A stretch of DNA of 64,000 bases from Mesostigma viride (Eukaryota; Streptophyta; Mesostigmatophyceae; Mesostigmatales; Mesostigmataceae): positions 675,719 through 739,718 of the forward strand of contig RPFO01000114.1 in assembly GCA_009746045.1 (NCBI GenBank), written 5' to 3'. The number at the start of each line of letters is the position of its first letter. Position 1 is the stretch's first letter. The translations under genes were made by a program, and so were the position numbers. The notes under the pieces were generated by a model that searched no databases, was not told the origin of the DNA, and worked only from the letters and a program-made list of their open reading frames with translations. Of this stretch, positions 13,417 to 23,759 are shown one piece after another.

Positions 13417-14555
13417 TCACACCATCCTTGCCCTGGTCCCAAACAAGGGAAACTGCTCCACCATGTGAACCAAGTCTGGCCAGTTCCTGCTGACCTGCAG
13501 CACCATGCACGTCTCTGCAGCCCCTGCTGCCATCTGGGCAACATAACGCAGGCATGTCCCTGGGTAGGAGAGAAGCACCACAGACTGGCTCTCAGGATCC
13601 ATCACCCAAGTAGAAGACGTCTTGTGCCTGCTCACCCATGACCTGTACGCCCACCAGAACTGGAGAAAGGTCTTGACCACTGACCACTTAGCACCTATCA
13701 AAGGCACCAACACCCTCAATGGGGTCAGACGAACCTTGAGCTCCATGGTGTACTTAGGCAACCCTGGGCTGCAGAAAAGGTTGGATGTCTCCAAAGGGAA
13801 GCACCCCTTGACCGAGCTGGAAGAAGAAGGAGCCAAGTCAAAGTCTCCCTGCTGACTGAAAACTCCAACAACTCCATGTAGGAGGCCTCACCCATGCTCA
13901 CTGGCTGGAACTGCATGAAGGCTCCTTTCAAAGCCTCAGGCAAGGTGGTCAACATATCCTGCCCCTCTGCAGGTCTCATGTCAATCTCAGGTCCTGGAGT
14001 CAAGGCAAACATCCTGTGCAACAGGTGGCCCACAAAAGGAGAGCCAATCTCATACAGGCTGGTGTGCAACTGAGACAAGACCTCCTCCACATAACCCTCA
14101 GGGCTCACTTCCCCCTCCTCCCTGTTAAGGGCAGCCACTGCCTTGGCCAGCGTCTCACAATGCTCACAAGGTCCCGTGCACTTCCTGTGATCCACATAGG
14201 CCACCACATTCTTGACAGGTACCACATGACGAGGAATCTGAATGATGGGAGTGCTGCTGGAGCTGAGAGCTATGTTAACACCACTCCCCATCTGGGGCTG
14301 GGACAAGGACAACCCCTGAAGAAGCTCCTGTAGCTTATCCTGCTTGGAGATCACTGAATGCAAGAGCTTGTTAATGGTATCCATCTGCTGACCCCTCCTA
14401 AGGTCACGCCTGACAATACTGTCAAACAGGGATTCCACATAACTCATGGGGTTGGGGTCTGGATGCATACCCGTGACCCCTTCCTCCGTGGTGGCGCCCA
14501 GGCCCAAGTTGGGGTACGTGAACTCCTCCTCCATCTGGGACCACACAGCATGCAC
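13417..14555 (-). pseudogene. Extra 3' ORF between integrase and 3' LTR, frameshifted, unknown function
   Basis: A 276-codon frame starts MHAVWSQMEEEF at 14555 and a second frame continues the coding-like sequence from about 13850 to 13417. The overlap near 13,850 shows one missing base. The protein contains a CEHCETL segment, a mixed charged/hydrophobic middle part and no transmembrane span that I can see, so an envelope role is not supported. No known retroelement domain is recognised. Standard Ty3/Gypsy elements have nothing here, so this is an accessory ORF or captured sequence. Confidence 0.6.
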
Positions 14556-14604
14556 GAAGAAACCATTCGTTAGTCCTGAGATATAGGAAGGGGAGCAGTG
14601 GTTT

Positions 14605-16308
14605 TCACCAACTCAGTATACCAAGAAGGAAGAGTGAGCCCCTTCTTTGGCAATACTCCTGGACCACCTCATGGCAGTGAGTCAAGTCAGACAACCACAG
14701 CCATGTGGCAGTAGACTCTAACTCTCCTTTCCAGTGCACCTTAAACTGCAGCTGCTTGGTCCTACCCTTTCCTTTGACTCTGTGAGCCACCAGCTGCTCC
14801 ACTTCATATATCCTCTCCCCCTCAGTATCCAGCTCAAATGGTAATGGAGCAGAAAGGCGTCCCTGCAAGGTATTGCGTTTATACAGTTTGAGCTGGGCCA
14901 GGTGAAACACGTTAGTCTTAAGCCTCCAGTGGGAAGGCACCTGGACTTGAACTACAGTCCCATAGTGGAAGGTGTCCAGGACAGGGTAAGGTCCCAACCA
15001 CAAGGGTTGCAGTTTCCTGCATTGCTCCTTTTCAGGTAGCACACGATTAGCCTCCAAGAGCACCAGGTCACCAGGAGCCACAAAGGTGTGTGTAGCCAAC
15101 ATCTGTTGCCAAGCATTGTTTAAATACTTGTCCTGTGCATGCAACATCTGAGCAGCCACCATACTGTGAGCTTCCTGGAAGGATGCAATCAACTGGTGGA
15201 CAGAGGTTAGGCGTCTTCTGAAGGGGCCTTCAGCATCCCTATCAGGTAACTCCAGGTCAAATGGAGTCAAGGGGCACTGGCCATGGCAAATGACAAATGG
15301 AGACATTTGGTGAGGAGCCAGGGGTGAGTTGTTGATGGCAAACTCTATGAAGGGAAGTTTCTTGTCCCATTCCTTGTTATCATGGGTACAATAGTGCTTC
15401 TGGCATTCCCGTACAATACGGTTCAGCCTCTCCACAGCCCCCGTGCTGGCACACCTGTATGCTACTCCAAAGGCCAACTTAGTGTCTAGGATGTCAAAGA
15501 AGGACTTCCAAAACCCAGACATCCACAAGGGATCCTGGTCAGTGATGATTACACGTGGCATGCCATGCAATCTGTACACCTCCTTCATGAACAACTCTAC
15601 ACACTGGGCAGCTGTGAGATGGGCATTGCAGGGGATGAGGTGGCACATTCTAGACAGCCTGTCCATCACCACTAGTATCCTGTCATTGCCAGCATCAGAA
15701 ACAGGCAAGCCACAAATGAAGTCCATGGTCACACTGATCCAGGGTCGAAGGGGAATAGGCATGGCCATAGGAAAGATAGGCACTGCCTGAGTCCTAACCT
15801 TATTCCTTTGGCATGAGTCACAGGAAGCCACATAGGCTTTGATATCACGAAACATGCCAGGCCACCAAAACCTCTCTTGTACTTCATGGAGAAGCTTAGC
15901 ATACCCAGGATGACACGCAGTCACGTCGTCATGGAAGCAATGCAACACAGTGGGAATGGCCATTTCTGGCACATAGACCTTCCTGGTCACTACATGATCT
16001 GCATCCTGGGTGTGGACATACAGGACTCCCTCCCAGTACTCCACAGGCCTGTTACCAAAGCTTCCTTCCTGAATGGCCTTAGTGGCCAGGTCCTCAGTTT
16101 TAGTGAAGGCCTTAATCACGTCCAGCAGGGCTATACTCATAGGGTTAGGCAGGACTAGCTGTTTGCCAGGTCCTAAAGGCTGCAGCTGCAGCACCTCACC
16201 CTCCTGCAGGTGACTAGTGACTAGATGCTTGGATGACAGAACATCAGCCACAGGTGTACGTGACTTCCCCTTGATCTCAGCTGCCAATCCTCTAGACTTG
16301 GTCAGCAT
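14605..16308 (-). CDS. Integrase with C-terminal chromodomain (Ty3/Gypsy Pol segment)
   Basis: This 567-codon frame contains the zinc-binding HHCC domain (CHPGYAKLL ... CDSCQRNK) and the D,D35E core. The first Asp is in VTMDFICGLP and the second in IITDQDP. The catalytic Glu in GAVERLNR lies after exactly 35 intervening residues. The C-terminus, roughly residues 503-560, has YEVEQLVAHR, FKVHWKGE and ATWLWLSDL, a chromodomain-like fold that in chromoviruses directs insertion towards marked chromatin. The frame matches that of the protease and RT pieces (all one register), so they were one pol. Sequence between this frame and RNase H (16310-16578) is disrupted by stops. Confidence 0.93.
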   Translation of the reverse strand: MLTKSRGLAAEIKGKSRTPVADVLSSKHLVTSHLQEGEVLQLQPLGPGKQLVLPNPMSIALLDVIKAFTKTEDLATKAIQEGSFGNRPVEYWEGVLYVHTQDADHVVTRKVYVPEMAIPTVLHCFHDDVTACHPGYAKLLHEVQERFWWPGMFRDIKAYVASCDSCQRNKVRTQAVPIFPMAMPIPLRPWISVTMDFICGLPVSDAGNDRILVVMDRLSRMCHLIPCNAHLTAAQCVELFMKEVYRLHGMPRVIITDQDPLWMSGFWKSFFDILDTKLAFGVAYRCASTGAVERLNRIVRECQKHYCTHDNKEWDKKLPFIEFAINNSPLAPHQMSPFVICHGQCPLTPFDLELPDRDAEGPFRRRLTSVHQLIASFQEAHSMVAAQMLHAQDKYLNNAWQQMLATHTFVAPGDLVLLEANRVLPEKEQCRKLQPLWLGPYPVLDTFHYGTVVQVQVPSHWRLKTNVFHLAQLKLYKRNTLQGRLSAPLPFELDTEGERIYEVEQLVAHRVKGKGRTKQLQFKVHWKGELESTATWLWLSDLTHCHEVVQEYCQRRGSLFLLGILSW

Positions 16309-16578
16309 CCCTGGCTCCAGTATCCACTTCCTGGGCCGTCCCTTCCCCTCCTAGGATTCTCTGTGCTTGGTTGTGTTGTGAGAGTGGGCTGGCTACCAGC
16401 AGAACCCTCCCTAAGACTGCTCTGCAGTGACTGACCCCCACCCTGGACGCCTGTCGACCCTGGGACAAAGCCCTGGTCAATGAGCATCTCGTGACTAAAG
16501 CTAGCCTCTACAGGGGGTGGCTCAGCTTGGAGGTTTGCTGGTTAGCTGCCTGTGCCCTGGTGACAGCACCACACTCTA

Positions 16579-17949
16579 CTACAGAAACCATGGCAGCACA
16601 AATATCCAGATCCTCGTGAAATGTCCCATCAGATCCCTTCTTCTAGAGAGGGCGTCTGGCACCACATTCTGTGATCCTGGGACATACTGCACAGAGAAAG
16701 GATAGAATCCCCCTAGGTACTCCATCCACCCAGCCATCCTCTTACTCATCCTACTCTGTTCTAGCACGTGCACCAAGGGCCTGTGGTCAGTCATCAGGGT
16801 GATAGACTCTTGCCCTAGCCCATCTGTAGCACTGCTAGCCACAGAAAACTGAGCTCCCTTCAACAGATGCTCCCACTTGTGACATGCTACCACTAAACCC
16901 AGCAACTCCTGCTCGTGTACAGGGTAGTTACGTTCAGCTGAGCTCATGGTTTTAGACATGTACTCCACTGGCTGTGGTCCATAGCCATGGTCTTGCATCA
17001 GCACAGCACCTATGGCGCCTTGAGAGGCATCTGACCTAACCTGATAAGGTAGATCTGGGTTGGGACCCACTAGCACAGGGGTGGATGTGAGCTTCTGCTT
17101 CAACAGGTCAAAGGCCTGCTGACACCTATCTGTCCACTCAAACTGAACATCCTTCTTGATTAACTCAAGCAAGGGGGTGGAGATGGCAGCCATGTCAGGG
17201 ATAAAACGCCTGTACCACCCCACCATGCCCAGGAAGGACTTGACATCATGTGCAGACTGCAACACAGGCCACTCAAGGATGGCAGCAATCTTAGCATTGT
17301 CAGGTGTCATACCCAAGGAACTCAACTTGTACCCTAGGAACCCCACTTCATGCCCCCACTCCACCTTAGACCTCTTGACAGACAAGTGGTAGTGCTGGAT
17401 GACCTTCAGGACCTCCTCCACGTTCTCCAGATGCTCCTTGAACGTCTTTGAGTGCACCAGGATGTCGTCCATGTAGGCCACCACGCAGGTCCTGAACACG
17501 GGTCTTGCAGGGTCACACAGGTGGGCAATGTCTTTGAACCTGGGATTCCTGAGATCAGGGGAGATCTGAGGCAGAGAGTTCCCTGTCAGATGGCCAAAGA
17601 TAGCATTCACAAACATCTGCATAGTAGCTGGGCTGTTGGAGGCCCCCATGGGCATCACAGTCCACTGGAACTGACCCCAGGGTGTGGAGAATGCAGTTTT
17701 TGGAATGTCCTCAGTAGCTATCCTGATCTGCCAGAACGCGTGTCTAAGGTCAAACTTGGTGAAGTAAGATGATCCAGCTGTCCTCTCTAGCAGCTCATCA
17801 ATCCGTGGCAAGGGATACTTGGACTTCACTGTGACCTTGTTCAGGCCTCTCAGATCAATGCACAACCGCCATCCACCATCATGCTTGGGGACAAGCAAAC
17901 ACCCAGAGCTGAAAGGACTATTGGCAGGAAGAATGAGTCCAGCTTCCAA
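16579..17949 (-). CDS. Reverse transcriptase-RNase H (Ty3/Gypsy Pol segment)
   Basis: A 456-codon frame. RT motifs are in order: CLLVPKHDGGWRLCIDLR, YFTKFDLRHAFWQI, FQWTVMPMGASNSP and the catalytic YMDD at residues 159-162. The stretch between NAIF and YMDD is about 37 residues, longer than the roughly 12 usual in this family. RNase H follows with RSDASQGAIGAVL, NYPVHEQELLG and MTDHRPLV, and ends near PDALSRR. The N-terminal edge of RT lies upstream in other frames (17950-18526) because of frame breaks. Confidence 0.94.
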   Translation of the reverse strand: MEAGLILPANSPFSSGCLLVPKHDGGWRLCIDLRGLNKVTVKSKYPLPRIDELLERTAGSSYFTKFDLRHAFWQIRIATEDIPKTAFSTPWGQFQWTVMPMGASNSPATMQMFVNAIFGHLTGNSLPQISPDLRNPRFKDIAHLCDPARPVFRTCVVAYMDDILVHSKTFKEHLENVEEVLKVIQHYHLSVKRSKVEWGHEVGFLGYKLSSLGMTPDNAKIAAILEWPVLQSAHDVKSFLGMVGWYRRFIPDMAAISTPLLELIKKDVQFEWTDRCQQAFDLLKQKLTSTPVLVGPNPDLPYQVRSDASQGAIGAVLMQDHGYGPQPVEYMSKTMSSAERNYPVHEQELLGLVVACHKWEHLLKGAQFSVASSATDGLGQESITLMTDHRPLVHVLEQSRMSKRMAGWMEYLGGFYPFSVQYVPGSQNVVPDALSRRRDLMGHFTRIWIFVLPWFL

Positions 17950-18526
17950 CAGCCTGTCAAGATCACCTTCAGCTCTGCCATCTCAGCTGGCCCCATCCTG
18001 TACATGGGAACAAAGGGAGGCCTGGCACCATCCACAAGCTTGATGACATGAGTGATTGGCCCTTCAGGGGGTACTGTGGCATTTTGTCCTCAAAAATGGC
18101 AGCAAACCTGTCCAAAAGGGCATCATGCAGCTTCTGCTCCTCCTCTGTGACAGCTGGTACTGGGTTCACAGCATTCACCGTGTGGCCATGAGTCTCATCA
18201 GAGGGTGAGTTAGGAACCAGCTGTAAGAGAAAGACGTGTTCCACTGGGTAAGTAGCCAGGTAAGACAAGGTGTGATTGGCAGACCATACGTGCTTAAGTA
18301 ATGCAGCACGTTTCTCTTCCAGTGAAGGCACCTTGACGTCCTCCTTGGCACCTGCAACCCCTCTCCCATCATTGACAGCCTCATTAGTAGAACAGCACTC
18401 TGTGACTGGTCTTTCTCCCCCCTTAATCACTGTGGTGGCGTCCCACACTGACCCATCCTGAAACTGCACCACCTTCTCAGACCACAAGATGGCAGGATTA
18501 GCAGACTCCAACCATGGCATCCCCAA
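17950..18526 (-). pseudogene. Protease-RT linker and RT N-terminus, split over frames
   Basis: Coding-like sequence runs in one frame from LGMPWLESANPAILW at 18526, changes frame near 18,050 (GARPPFVPMYRMGPAEM) and again near 17,955, where EAGLILPANSPFSSG begins. Each change equals one missing base, and three together restore the original frame. The GMPWL and FVPMYRM motifs are typical of the end of protease and start of RT in Ty3/Gypsy elements. Confidence 0.85.
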
Positions 18527-18938
18527 ATCACATCAGCAGCAGTGAGTGGAATGACATCTGCTGTGACAGACAAGGTTTGACGTGAGCACACTTGAAAAAG
18601 CAGTTGCACGTAGCCAGGTGAGTTACTCTGCCTACCATCAGAATATTGGACCTTAACAGGCACAGGGTGGGGGAGCACTGGTAGATGCAGCTCCTGCACC
18701 AAGGAAGTGGAAATGTAGTTACTTCCTGCACCTGAGTCAATCATGAAGAGACATAAAGGCTGAGCCAAAGGGACTGGCACGTTCAACAGCCTAGCCTGGA
18801 ACTTCAAGAGTTGACTGGGAATAGGAGGGCCCAATGGGGTGGTGGAATCAGAGGCAGACAAGTTGTTCACAGGACGGACATGCACAGCAGGCAAACCAGT
18901 TAACTCCACCGCTGGACGTAGTCCTGGGGGCTCCACTA
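18427..18938 (-). CDS. Retroviral-type aspartic protease (Ty3/Gypsy Pol segment)
   Basis: The frame holds the catalytic LFMIDSGAGSNYIS, with DSGA at about residues 67-70 counted from the GTG at 18936. It has no in-frame ATG start. It begins right after the slippery site at 18939-18945, which fits expression by minus-one frameshifting from gag. It ends shortly after VIWGCHGW, where one base appears lost relative to the family motif LGMPWL. Confidence 0.88.
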
Positions 18939-18945
18939 GTTTTTT
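18936..18945 (-). other. Candidate -1 ribosomal frameshift site A AAA AAC before a stop
   Basis: On the minus strand the gag register reads CCA AAA AAC TAG. A AAA AAC is a classic -1 slippery heptamer, and a -1 slip enters exactly the protease frame (CTA GTG GAG CCC). The stop immediately after the heptamer is what such sites often show. A short GGAC/GTCC hairpin lies about 14 nt downstream. The fold was not computed. Confidence 0.6.
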
Positions 18946-19142
18946 GGCAGCTCAGGAGGATGATCTGAAGACGAGCTCCCCACTGAAGGCTGCACCTGCT
19001 GATCCTCTATGCCGTCTGCCTCCCTTCTCCCTCCTCCTCCTCTGCTAGGAGGTGCCACAGGGCGTTGACCATCCGACGCCTGTCTTGCCTGCTGAAGCCC
19101 TTGGGCTGGAATGGTCCCTTGCCCGAAGCCTGGAAGTTGGGT

Positions 19143-20680
19143 CTAAACCCAGGCTGTGCCCTGTGGTCGCTCTGGCTCACCCCAGGAGGGAAGGTGGATG
19201 GTCTGGTGAATGGAAGAACCCCCTGAGGACCCTTGGTGTCCTGGGAACTGGTCTCGCTTGGGGCAATCCCGTGCAAAGTGTCCCAGCTGGCCACACGTGA
19301 AACAGGCTCCTTTGGACTGCTCCATGGCACTGAGCTCCTCCATCACAGCGTTCAGCTGGTTCAGGGGCTTCTTAACAGCAGGCGCCTGGTTGCCTGCAGC
19401 AGGCTCCCACTTGAGGGAAAAGTCAGGGACACGGCACAGCGTGAGGGCATAAGACAGCACAGTATCCCACTTCCACTCGACATAGTCGAAAGGGGAGAAA
19501 TGCTTGTCAATATCCACCCTGACTTGAGGGGAGAGCCCATGCAGAAACCTGTGAAGAGCTTCAGAATCAGAGCACTGGGGGATTTTGGCCCTCAGGTTGG
19601 TAAACGTCTCTACGTATTGTGGTAGTGTCAGGCCGGACTGAGTACAGTTGGCCAACGCGTCCCGGTCCAGACGGAGCTGGTCCTGGGGAAGGAGAAAACG
19701 TCGAAATGAAAGCATGAGAGATGGCAAATCCTTGCAAGTATTACCTGCCGAGGATCGTAAAAACTCATCAAACCTGTCGGCTGCACTGTCGCTCATTCGC
19801 TGTCGAACCATCTTCTTCTGGATGTCCAGGGAAAGTCGTTCTTCCGCTCGTTTGCCGTAGTTAGCAAAGTGGATAGCGAACACATCCTGGAATCGAGTAG
19901 AGAAATGATCGAAACTGCGGTGGGTTAGATTGGTGAGCGACAGCTTGTCTACGGATTCGATTTTTGGAAATGGCGGGGCGGAACCTTGATGCGGTGGTAT
20001 AGTGACGGTCACGGGGACGTCGCTGGCGGGGGTGGTGAAGGTGACCGAGGTCGTCTGCGCTGGATCCTGCCTATCGCTATCCTGCGTCTCATTCCTCGTA
20101 GTAACTGCGGTACTATTAGGTAAAACCCTTCCGTCACCCAACCGAGGAGCCTCTCTCCCCAATCCAGCAACCATGTCACGCATGGCCGCCTCCTCCTCCT
20201 CAATTCTCTGACGAAGTCTTCCCACATCCTGTTCCACCTCCTCCACCATCTTTCTATACATCGCTGCGTGTTGTTCATCGTGTAATAATCTGATTTTAGC
20301 TGCTGAGAGGCGATCCGCTGCAAGTCTGGTCCCGTCTCTTCCAGGCGTGGTATTTAGCGGGAAAAGAAATGAAGAGATGCACTCCGCACAGGACTCGTTC
20401 GCGCGCTTGGAATCCTGGGCGACAGTGACGCTCCTCGACCCACGCCTGTCAGCGATGGTTCGCCTGGTTGGAGACCAGATGCAATGACGGAAAACTTGGG
20501 CCCTATGGACAACGAGGGCCGCCTCACTTCAGACATAGAAGTACGGTTGAAATCAAGTTGACGCCGTGGAGTACGAGCAGTTGTCTCAGCACCTTCCCTA
20601 GCAATGGGTTCCAGAGATGATGACGGATCCAAACCTTGATTAGTAGGGGGTAAAGGTGATTGTGTCTTCGAACTACTCAT
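19143..20680 (-). pseudogene. Gag with CCHC zinc knuckle; frame break and in-frame amber stop
   Basis: Gag packages the element RNA. A first frame starts MSSSKTQSPLPP at 20680 and runs to about 20,356. The main frame takes over near 20,360 (one missing base) and includes a coiled-coil-like stretch MVEEVEQDVGRLRQRIEEEE, the capsid-like body and the knuckle CFTCGQLGHFARDC at residues 320-333 counted from the ATG at 20261. It stops at TAG 19145-19143. The same frame is then open to the slippery site at 18945, so this amber is probably a mutation inside a longer Gag. Confidence 0.85.
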
Positions 20681-20891
20681 ACTTCCACATGGAGTCGCGA
20701 TCGTCTGCCTAGTAGAGACAACGGTTACGGCTGACTTCTAGTGTTACAGAGCAAGACAGTCACATCAGGATGTGTCTCAGTCTGTAACACCGTAAGTTTT
20801 CCGCAACTCTATGAATCTTCTCGGATGACAGACATCTGATCAACGTTGTACTACCCGGAAGGTTGCGACTTCAAGAGAAACACCAAAGTAG

Positions 20892-20907
20892 AGATCCTCC
20901 GATACCA
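20892..20907 (-). other. Primer-binding site, similar to the initiator-Met tRNA type
   Basis: One base inside the 5' LTR edge the minus strand reads TGGTATCGGAGGATCT. The first bases match the TGGTATCAGAGC motif of plant retrotransposons primed by initiator tRNA-Met except for one change, then diverge. The tRNA identity needs the host tRNA set. Confidence 0.7.
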
Positions 20908-20908
20908 A

Positions 20909-21687
20909 TGTAACGACTAAAAATGATCATCAACATCATCCACAGTCCAATATGAAAGATCTTTTACCTGGGTTGCTTTCCTGAGTTGCAGAACTTCAAG
21001 TATCCGAGCAACGTTGAGATGGAAATTCCACAGCACGTGATTTAGGGAATCACAACCCCTTGTAGACACAAAGACAAGCTCGTGTATAGACGACCTCTGT
21101 GGAACTGAAGGACGTCTATAGCCAAGGGGCTCTTATGGATTGGACAACAAAGACAAGCTTTATTATACCATGGTGAATCAAAACCAACGTAGCAACAATG
21201 GCGACCCCACGTCCTTGATATCGACGTGCTTGTCGAGCTTGCTCCAACCTTAGCCTGAAGAGAACCAATCAGAACCATGGAATCCTATACAAGATCTTCG
21301 TATCCATCCTAGTCACACAAAACAGAACAACACCACACACAGCCTGGCAGAATCTTTCCATGAGATCCTAAATCTGTCGTGAGCACTGAAGTCCCAAAGG
21401 AGCATTTAAGACTCAATAGTACCAACTAACAAACTACAACCCCACGTGGATCAGGCCACGACCAATGAGGGCTCCAATCAGTAGTACCAACCAACAAACT
21501 ACAACCCTACGTGGATCAGGCCACGACCAATGAGGGTTCCTATCAGTTGGTTGACAAAGTATTAGCTCCAAGTACCGTCGTCTTAGAAACCTCATAACTT
21601 TCTCAATACTGATCCAAAAGTCCTCGAATAAAGCCAAACATTCACAAAACAAAGGATGTAACAACAAAGTCATTTTTGCTTGTTACA
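20909..21687 (-). repeat. 5' LTR (right copy), with promoter
   Basis: Full-length partner of the left LTR. In element orientation it starts TGTAACAAGC and ends GTCGTTACA. It contains the 65-bp duplicated block (21428 onward) and a TATA-like element at 21161-21168. Confidence 0.96.
21161..21168 (-). promoter_or_regulatory. TATA-like element in the 5' LTR
   Basis: The minus strand reads GGTATAATAAAGC, the only strong TATA-like motif in the LTR, placed mid-LTR as expected for the U3/R boundary region. The same motif is in the 3' LTR near 12,480. Inferred from position and sequence only. Confidence 0.5.
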
Positions 21688-21692
21688 GTTCG
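21688..21692. repeat. Target-site duplication, right copy (GTTCG)
   Basis: Exact copy of 12218-12222, directly after the GTTACA end of the 5' LTR. Confidence 0.93.
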
Positions 21693-22357
21693 TTAGCCTA
21701 ACGAACGGCCGGCCAGTTTCATTTGTTAGTTCCGGTACCCGCCATATTGAGATGCCGACCACTAACTGAATGAGTCGGTCAGGGAGCGGCTGGGCTGGCG
21801 GCCGCCGGGCCGCTCGCTCACCGCGGCCGCCGACTGCTCACTGATCTCGATCCACTCGTGAACTGAGTAGGCTGGCCCGGCCGGCCTGGCACTGCCGGCC
21901 GGGCCGGCCGGGCCGGGCCGCACCAGCTGCCGGCCGGCTGGCAGCTCGAGTCACTACACGACTGAATAGCCGGTTTCAGTTCACTGCTCAATAGTATACT
22001 TTGGCTGAGGCGTCAGTCAACAGTCGGGTGTTGGTGCATACATGCCGTATTTCGGCATGCCGAAATACGACGAGAGGCAAAGGCCTGAAGCCTGATAGCA
22101 GGGCCCCTCGTCCGTCACGGTCGAGCCAGCCTGGAGTGCCTTGCACGGGGTCACTGTCGGTCATGTGAGGCCGGAGCTGGCTGCGCCGGCCACATGATGA
22201 TTCCGTCTGTAAACTGACGAAGGCAGCCGGATCCAGGTGGATGACCTGGCCCGGACGGATCCGCCGGTAAATGACGAAAGAAATGCTCCGATCTCGTGCT
22301 CATCATGGTTAAGTACAGCATGGTAATTTCAATTAGGCCGGGCTATTAGGCTCTGAC
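21693..22357. other. GC-rich palindromic stretch, no gene
   Basis: Dense GGCCGG/CCGGCC palindromes occur at 21,780-21,960. Similar GC-rich palindromic sequence lies just left of the retrotransposon (12,060-12,170), so the element inserted into or beside this type of sequence. No coding signal is recognised. Confidence 0.5.
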
Positions 22358-22364
22358 TATAAAG
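22358..22364 (+). promoter_or_regulatory. TATA box candidate
   Basis: TATAAAG lies 62 bp before an ATG at 22426 that opens a 71-codon frame. Spacing suits a short 5' leader, but no transcript evidence is available. Confidence 0.3.
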
Positions 22365-22425
22365 ACCCCGGATCCCAGCGGTTGCTTTTGGCCGTCCTGT
22401 CTGAGAGCACAGCACCAACTCAACC

Positions 22426-22641
22426 ATGAAGGGCACCGATCTGTGCCGTGATCTCAGTCGCGCGCACGGACCAAGTGGATATGGATGTGGGCCCTGCCGG
22501 GGGGCTTATAAGGTTGGCCAACCCGGGGTAGGCACCTCCTATCACAGGGACCCCTCGTCCGCTCGCAAACCGCTGGCCGCCTTGCATGCGCCCCGCAAGC
22601 TGACGCGGTGCGGCCCGGACCTGTGTGTCACAATAGCTTGA
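22426..22641 (+). CDS. Small ORF, possible remnant of a mobile-element gene
   Basis: A 71-codon frame starting MKGTDLCRDLSRAHGPS, Cys- and Gly-rich, with no recognised domain. It lies between a TATA-like box and the dispersed coding tail ending at 22917. It could be the first exon or a decayed part of the same mobile-element gene. Function unknown. Confidence 0.25.
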   Translation: MKGTDLCRDLSRAHGPSGYGCGPCRGAYKVGQPGVGTSYHRDPSSARKPLAALHAPRKLTRCGPDLCVTIA

Positions 22642-22763
22642 GGATGTAGGGCTCGAGGTACTACCGGCTTGCTCCACGCCCACATGATTGACAAGGAGAA
22701 GCGGGCTGCCATGTGCACGACAGGCACCTCCCTGATCAAGGATCCATGATTAAGGGTAAAATG

Positions 22764-22917
22764 ACCCTGTTGTCTCCCCTCGGCCCCCCATTTCTAGCCA
22801 GGGTAGAAGTCCTCAGGTAGAGGTTATTGCCCCTGAGGACGGCTGCTACACTTCCGCATCGGCTGCTAGTCCTATAGAAGATAGAGCTGCTCAGATGAGG
22901 ATTATATCCCCATCTAG
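22764..22917 (+). repeat. Dispersed repeat, decayed coding tail (copy 1)
   Basis: Aligns with 63839-63995 in the same orientation at roughly 75-80% by eye. Shared text includes CTAGCCAGGGTAGAAGTCC and GATGAGGATTA. The better copy reads as a protein end; this one has indels near its end that break the frame. Confidence 0.75.
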
Positions 22918-23759
22918 CTAGTGCAGCGCAATGTTATGTTGGGGCATGATGCAGATGATCTTTGTTTTCAACCCTTGTGTAGGTAGTAGTATTCTATCAA
23001 GGAGACAACCAGCGCAGGCCAGAAATCGGGAGGTAGTAGTATATTCTATAATGAGATTAGCATAGTACTTCCATGGCATGCGCTCTGCGCATTACCAAGA
23101 ACAGTAACTTGGCAGCCTCATCGTACATGGCCACATCGCACAAAGAAAGAAAGGCTGTTTATTCGGCACTTCACAGTAGCAACAGCTTAGAACAACAGAC
23201 AGTACTTGAGGTAGCTACCTGACGGCGGGCACTTGAGGCAACTACTGGCTGAGAATTCATTCGCCTCCTGGTGTCCTAGTAGTCGGTCTCATATCGTAGA
23301 GGAAGACGCGAGTTTTGGCGCCTGTTGCGCCCCGGGGTAGCAATTAGATAGAGCTTTTCCCGCTCTTCTGACCGATGCCGTTGACTCCGTTGAATTTGGA
23401 CAAGTATGGAGGAACTGAAGTTAGAGGGCCCTGATCGGGACGGCCGGTGGGCGCCACTTTGCCCGCTGGTACTATAGTACTCTCATCATGGGGCCCCGAG
23501 TGGCACCACCTGTGGCCGGCTGGTGGCGCGGCCCTGGGCCGGCCCAGGCAGCAAGGCTGGCACCTCAGCCCAGTGTCCGTACAGCTGAATGCCAGGCCAT
23601 CCATCATTTTTCTGTAGAATGAGGTTCCCAAACCCAAGCGGGGTCACCGTCGTGAAGCGTCGCATACCTGAACTCCTAACTTTCGCATACCTGCACTCCT
23701 AACTTCGCAGACCTGTACAAACCCCCAAGGTTCTGCAAGGCGACCACTCCATCAGCCAC
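22918..23759. other. 3' flank of the EF-hand gene, no other gene seen
   Basis: A short segment GAGACAACCAGCGCAGGCCA at about 22,999 recurs near 44,309, and a diverged form is seen near 45,905, so it is part of another dispersed repeat. A 97-codon minus frame at 23637-23344 is not recognised. No TGTAA polyadenylation motif of the kind used by volvocine algae was found here on the minus strand. Confidence 0.45.

Larger units (their letters stand above)
12223..21687 (-). mobile_element. Ty3/Gypsy LTR retrotransposon (chromovirus type), 9.5 kb, minus strand
   Basis: Two LTRs of about 780 bp bound the element and start and end with the inverted hexamer TGTAAC/GTTACA. The internal order on the minus strand is PBS, gag with a zinc knuckle, aspartic protease, reverse transcriptase, RNase H, integrase, chromodomain, extra ORF, PPT and 3' LTR. 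Protease-RT-RH-IN order plus a chromodomain after integrase is the Ty3/Gypsy chromovirus pattern. Protease, RT and integrase pieces share one frame but are separated by single-base shifts, and gag has an in-frame TAG. The LTRs differ at only about a dozen positions, so insertion is fairly recent. The copy as assembled cannot make an intact Pol. Confidence 0.96.

Noticed and set aside
13417..14555. Envelope-like gene making the element an errantivirus-type retrovirus
   Set aside because: No signal peptide, furin-type site or transmembrane stretch is visible in the frames.
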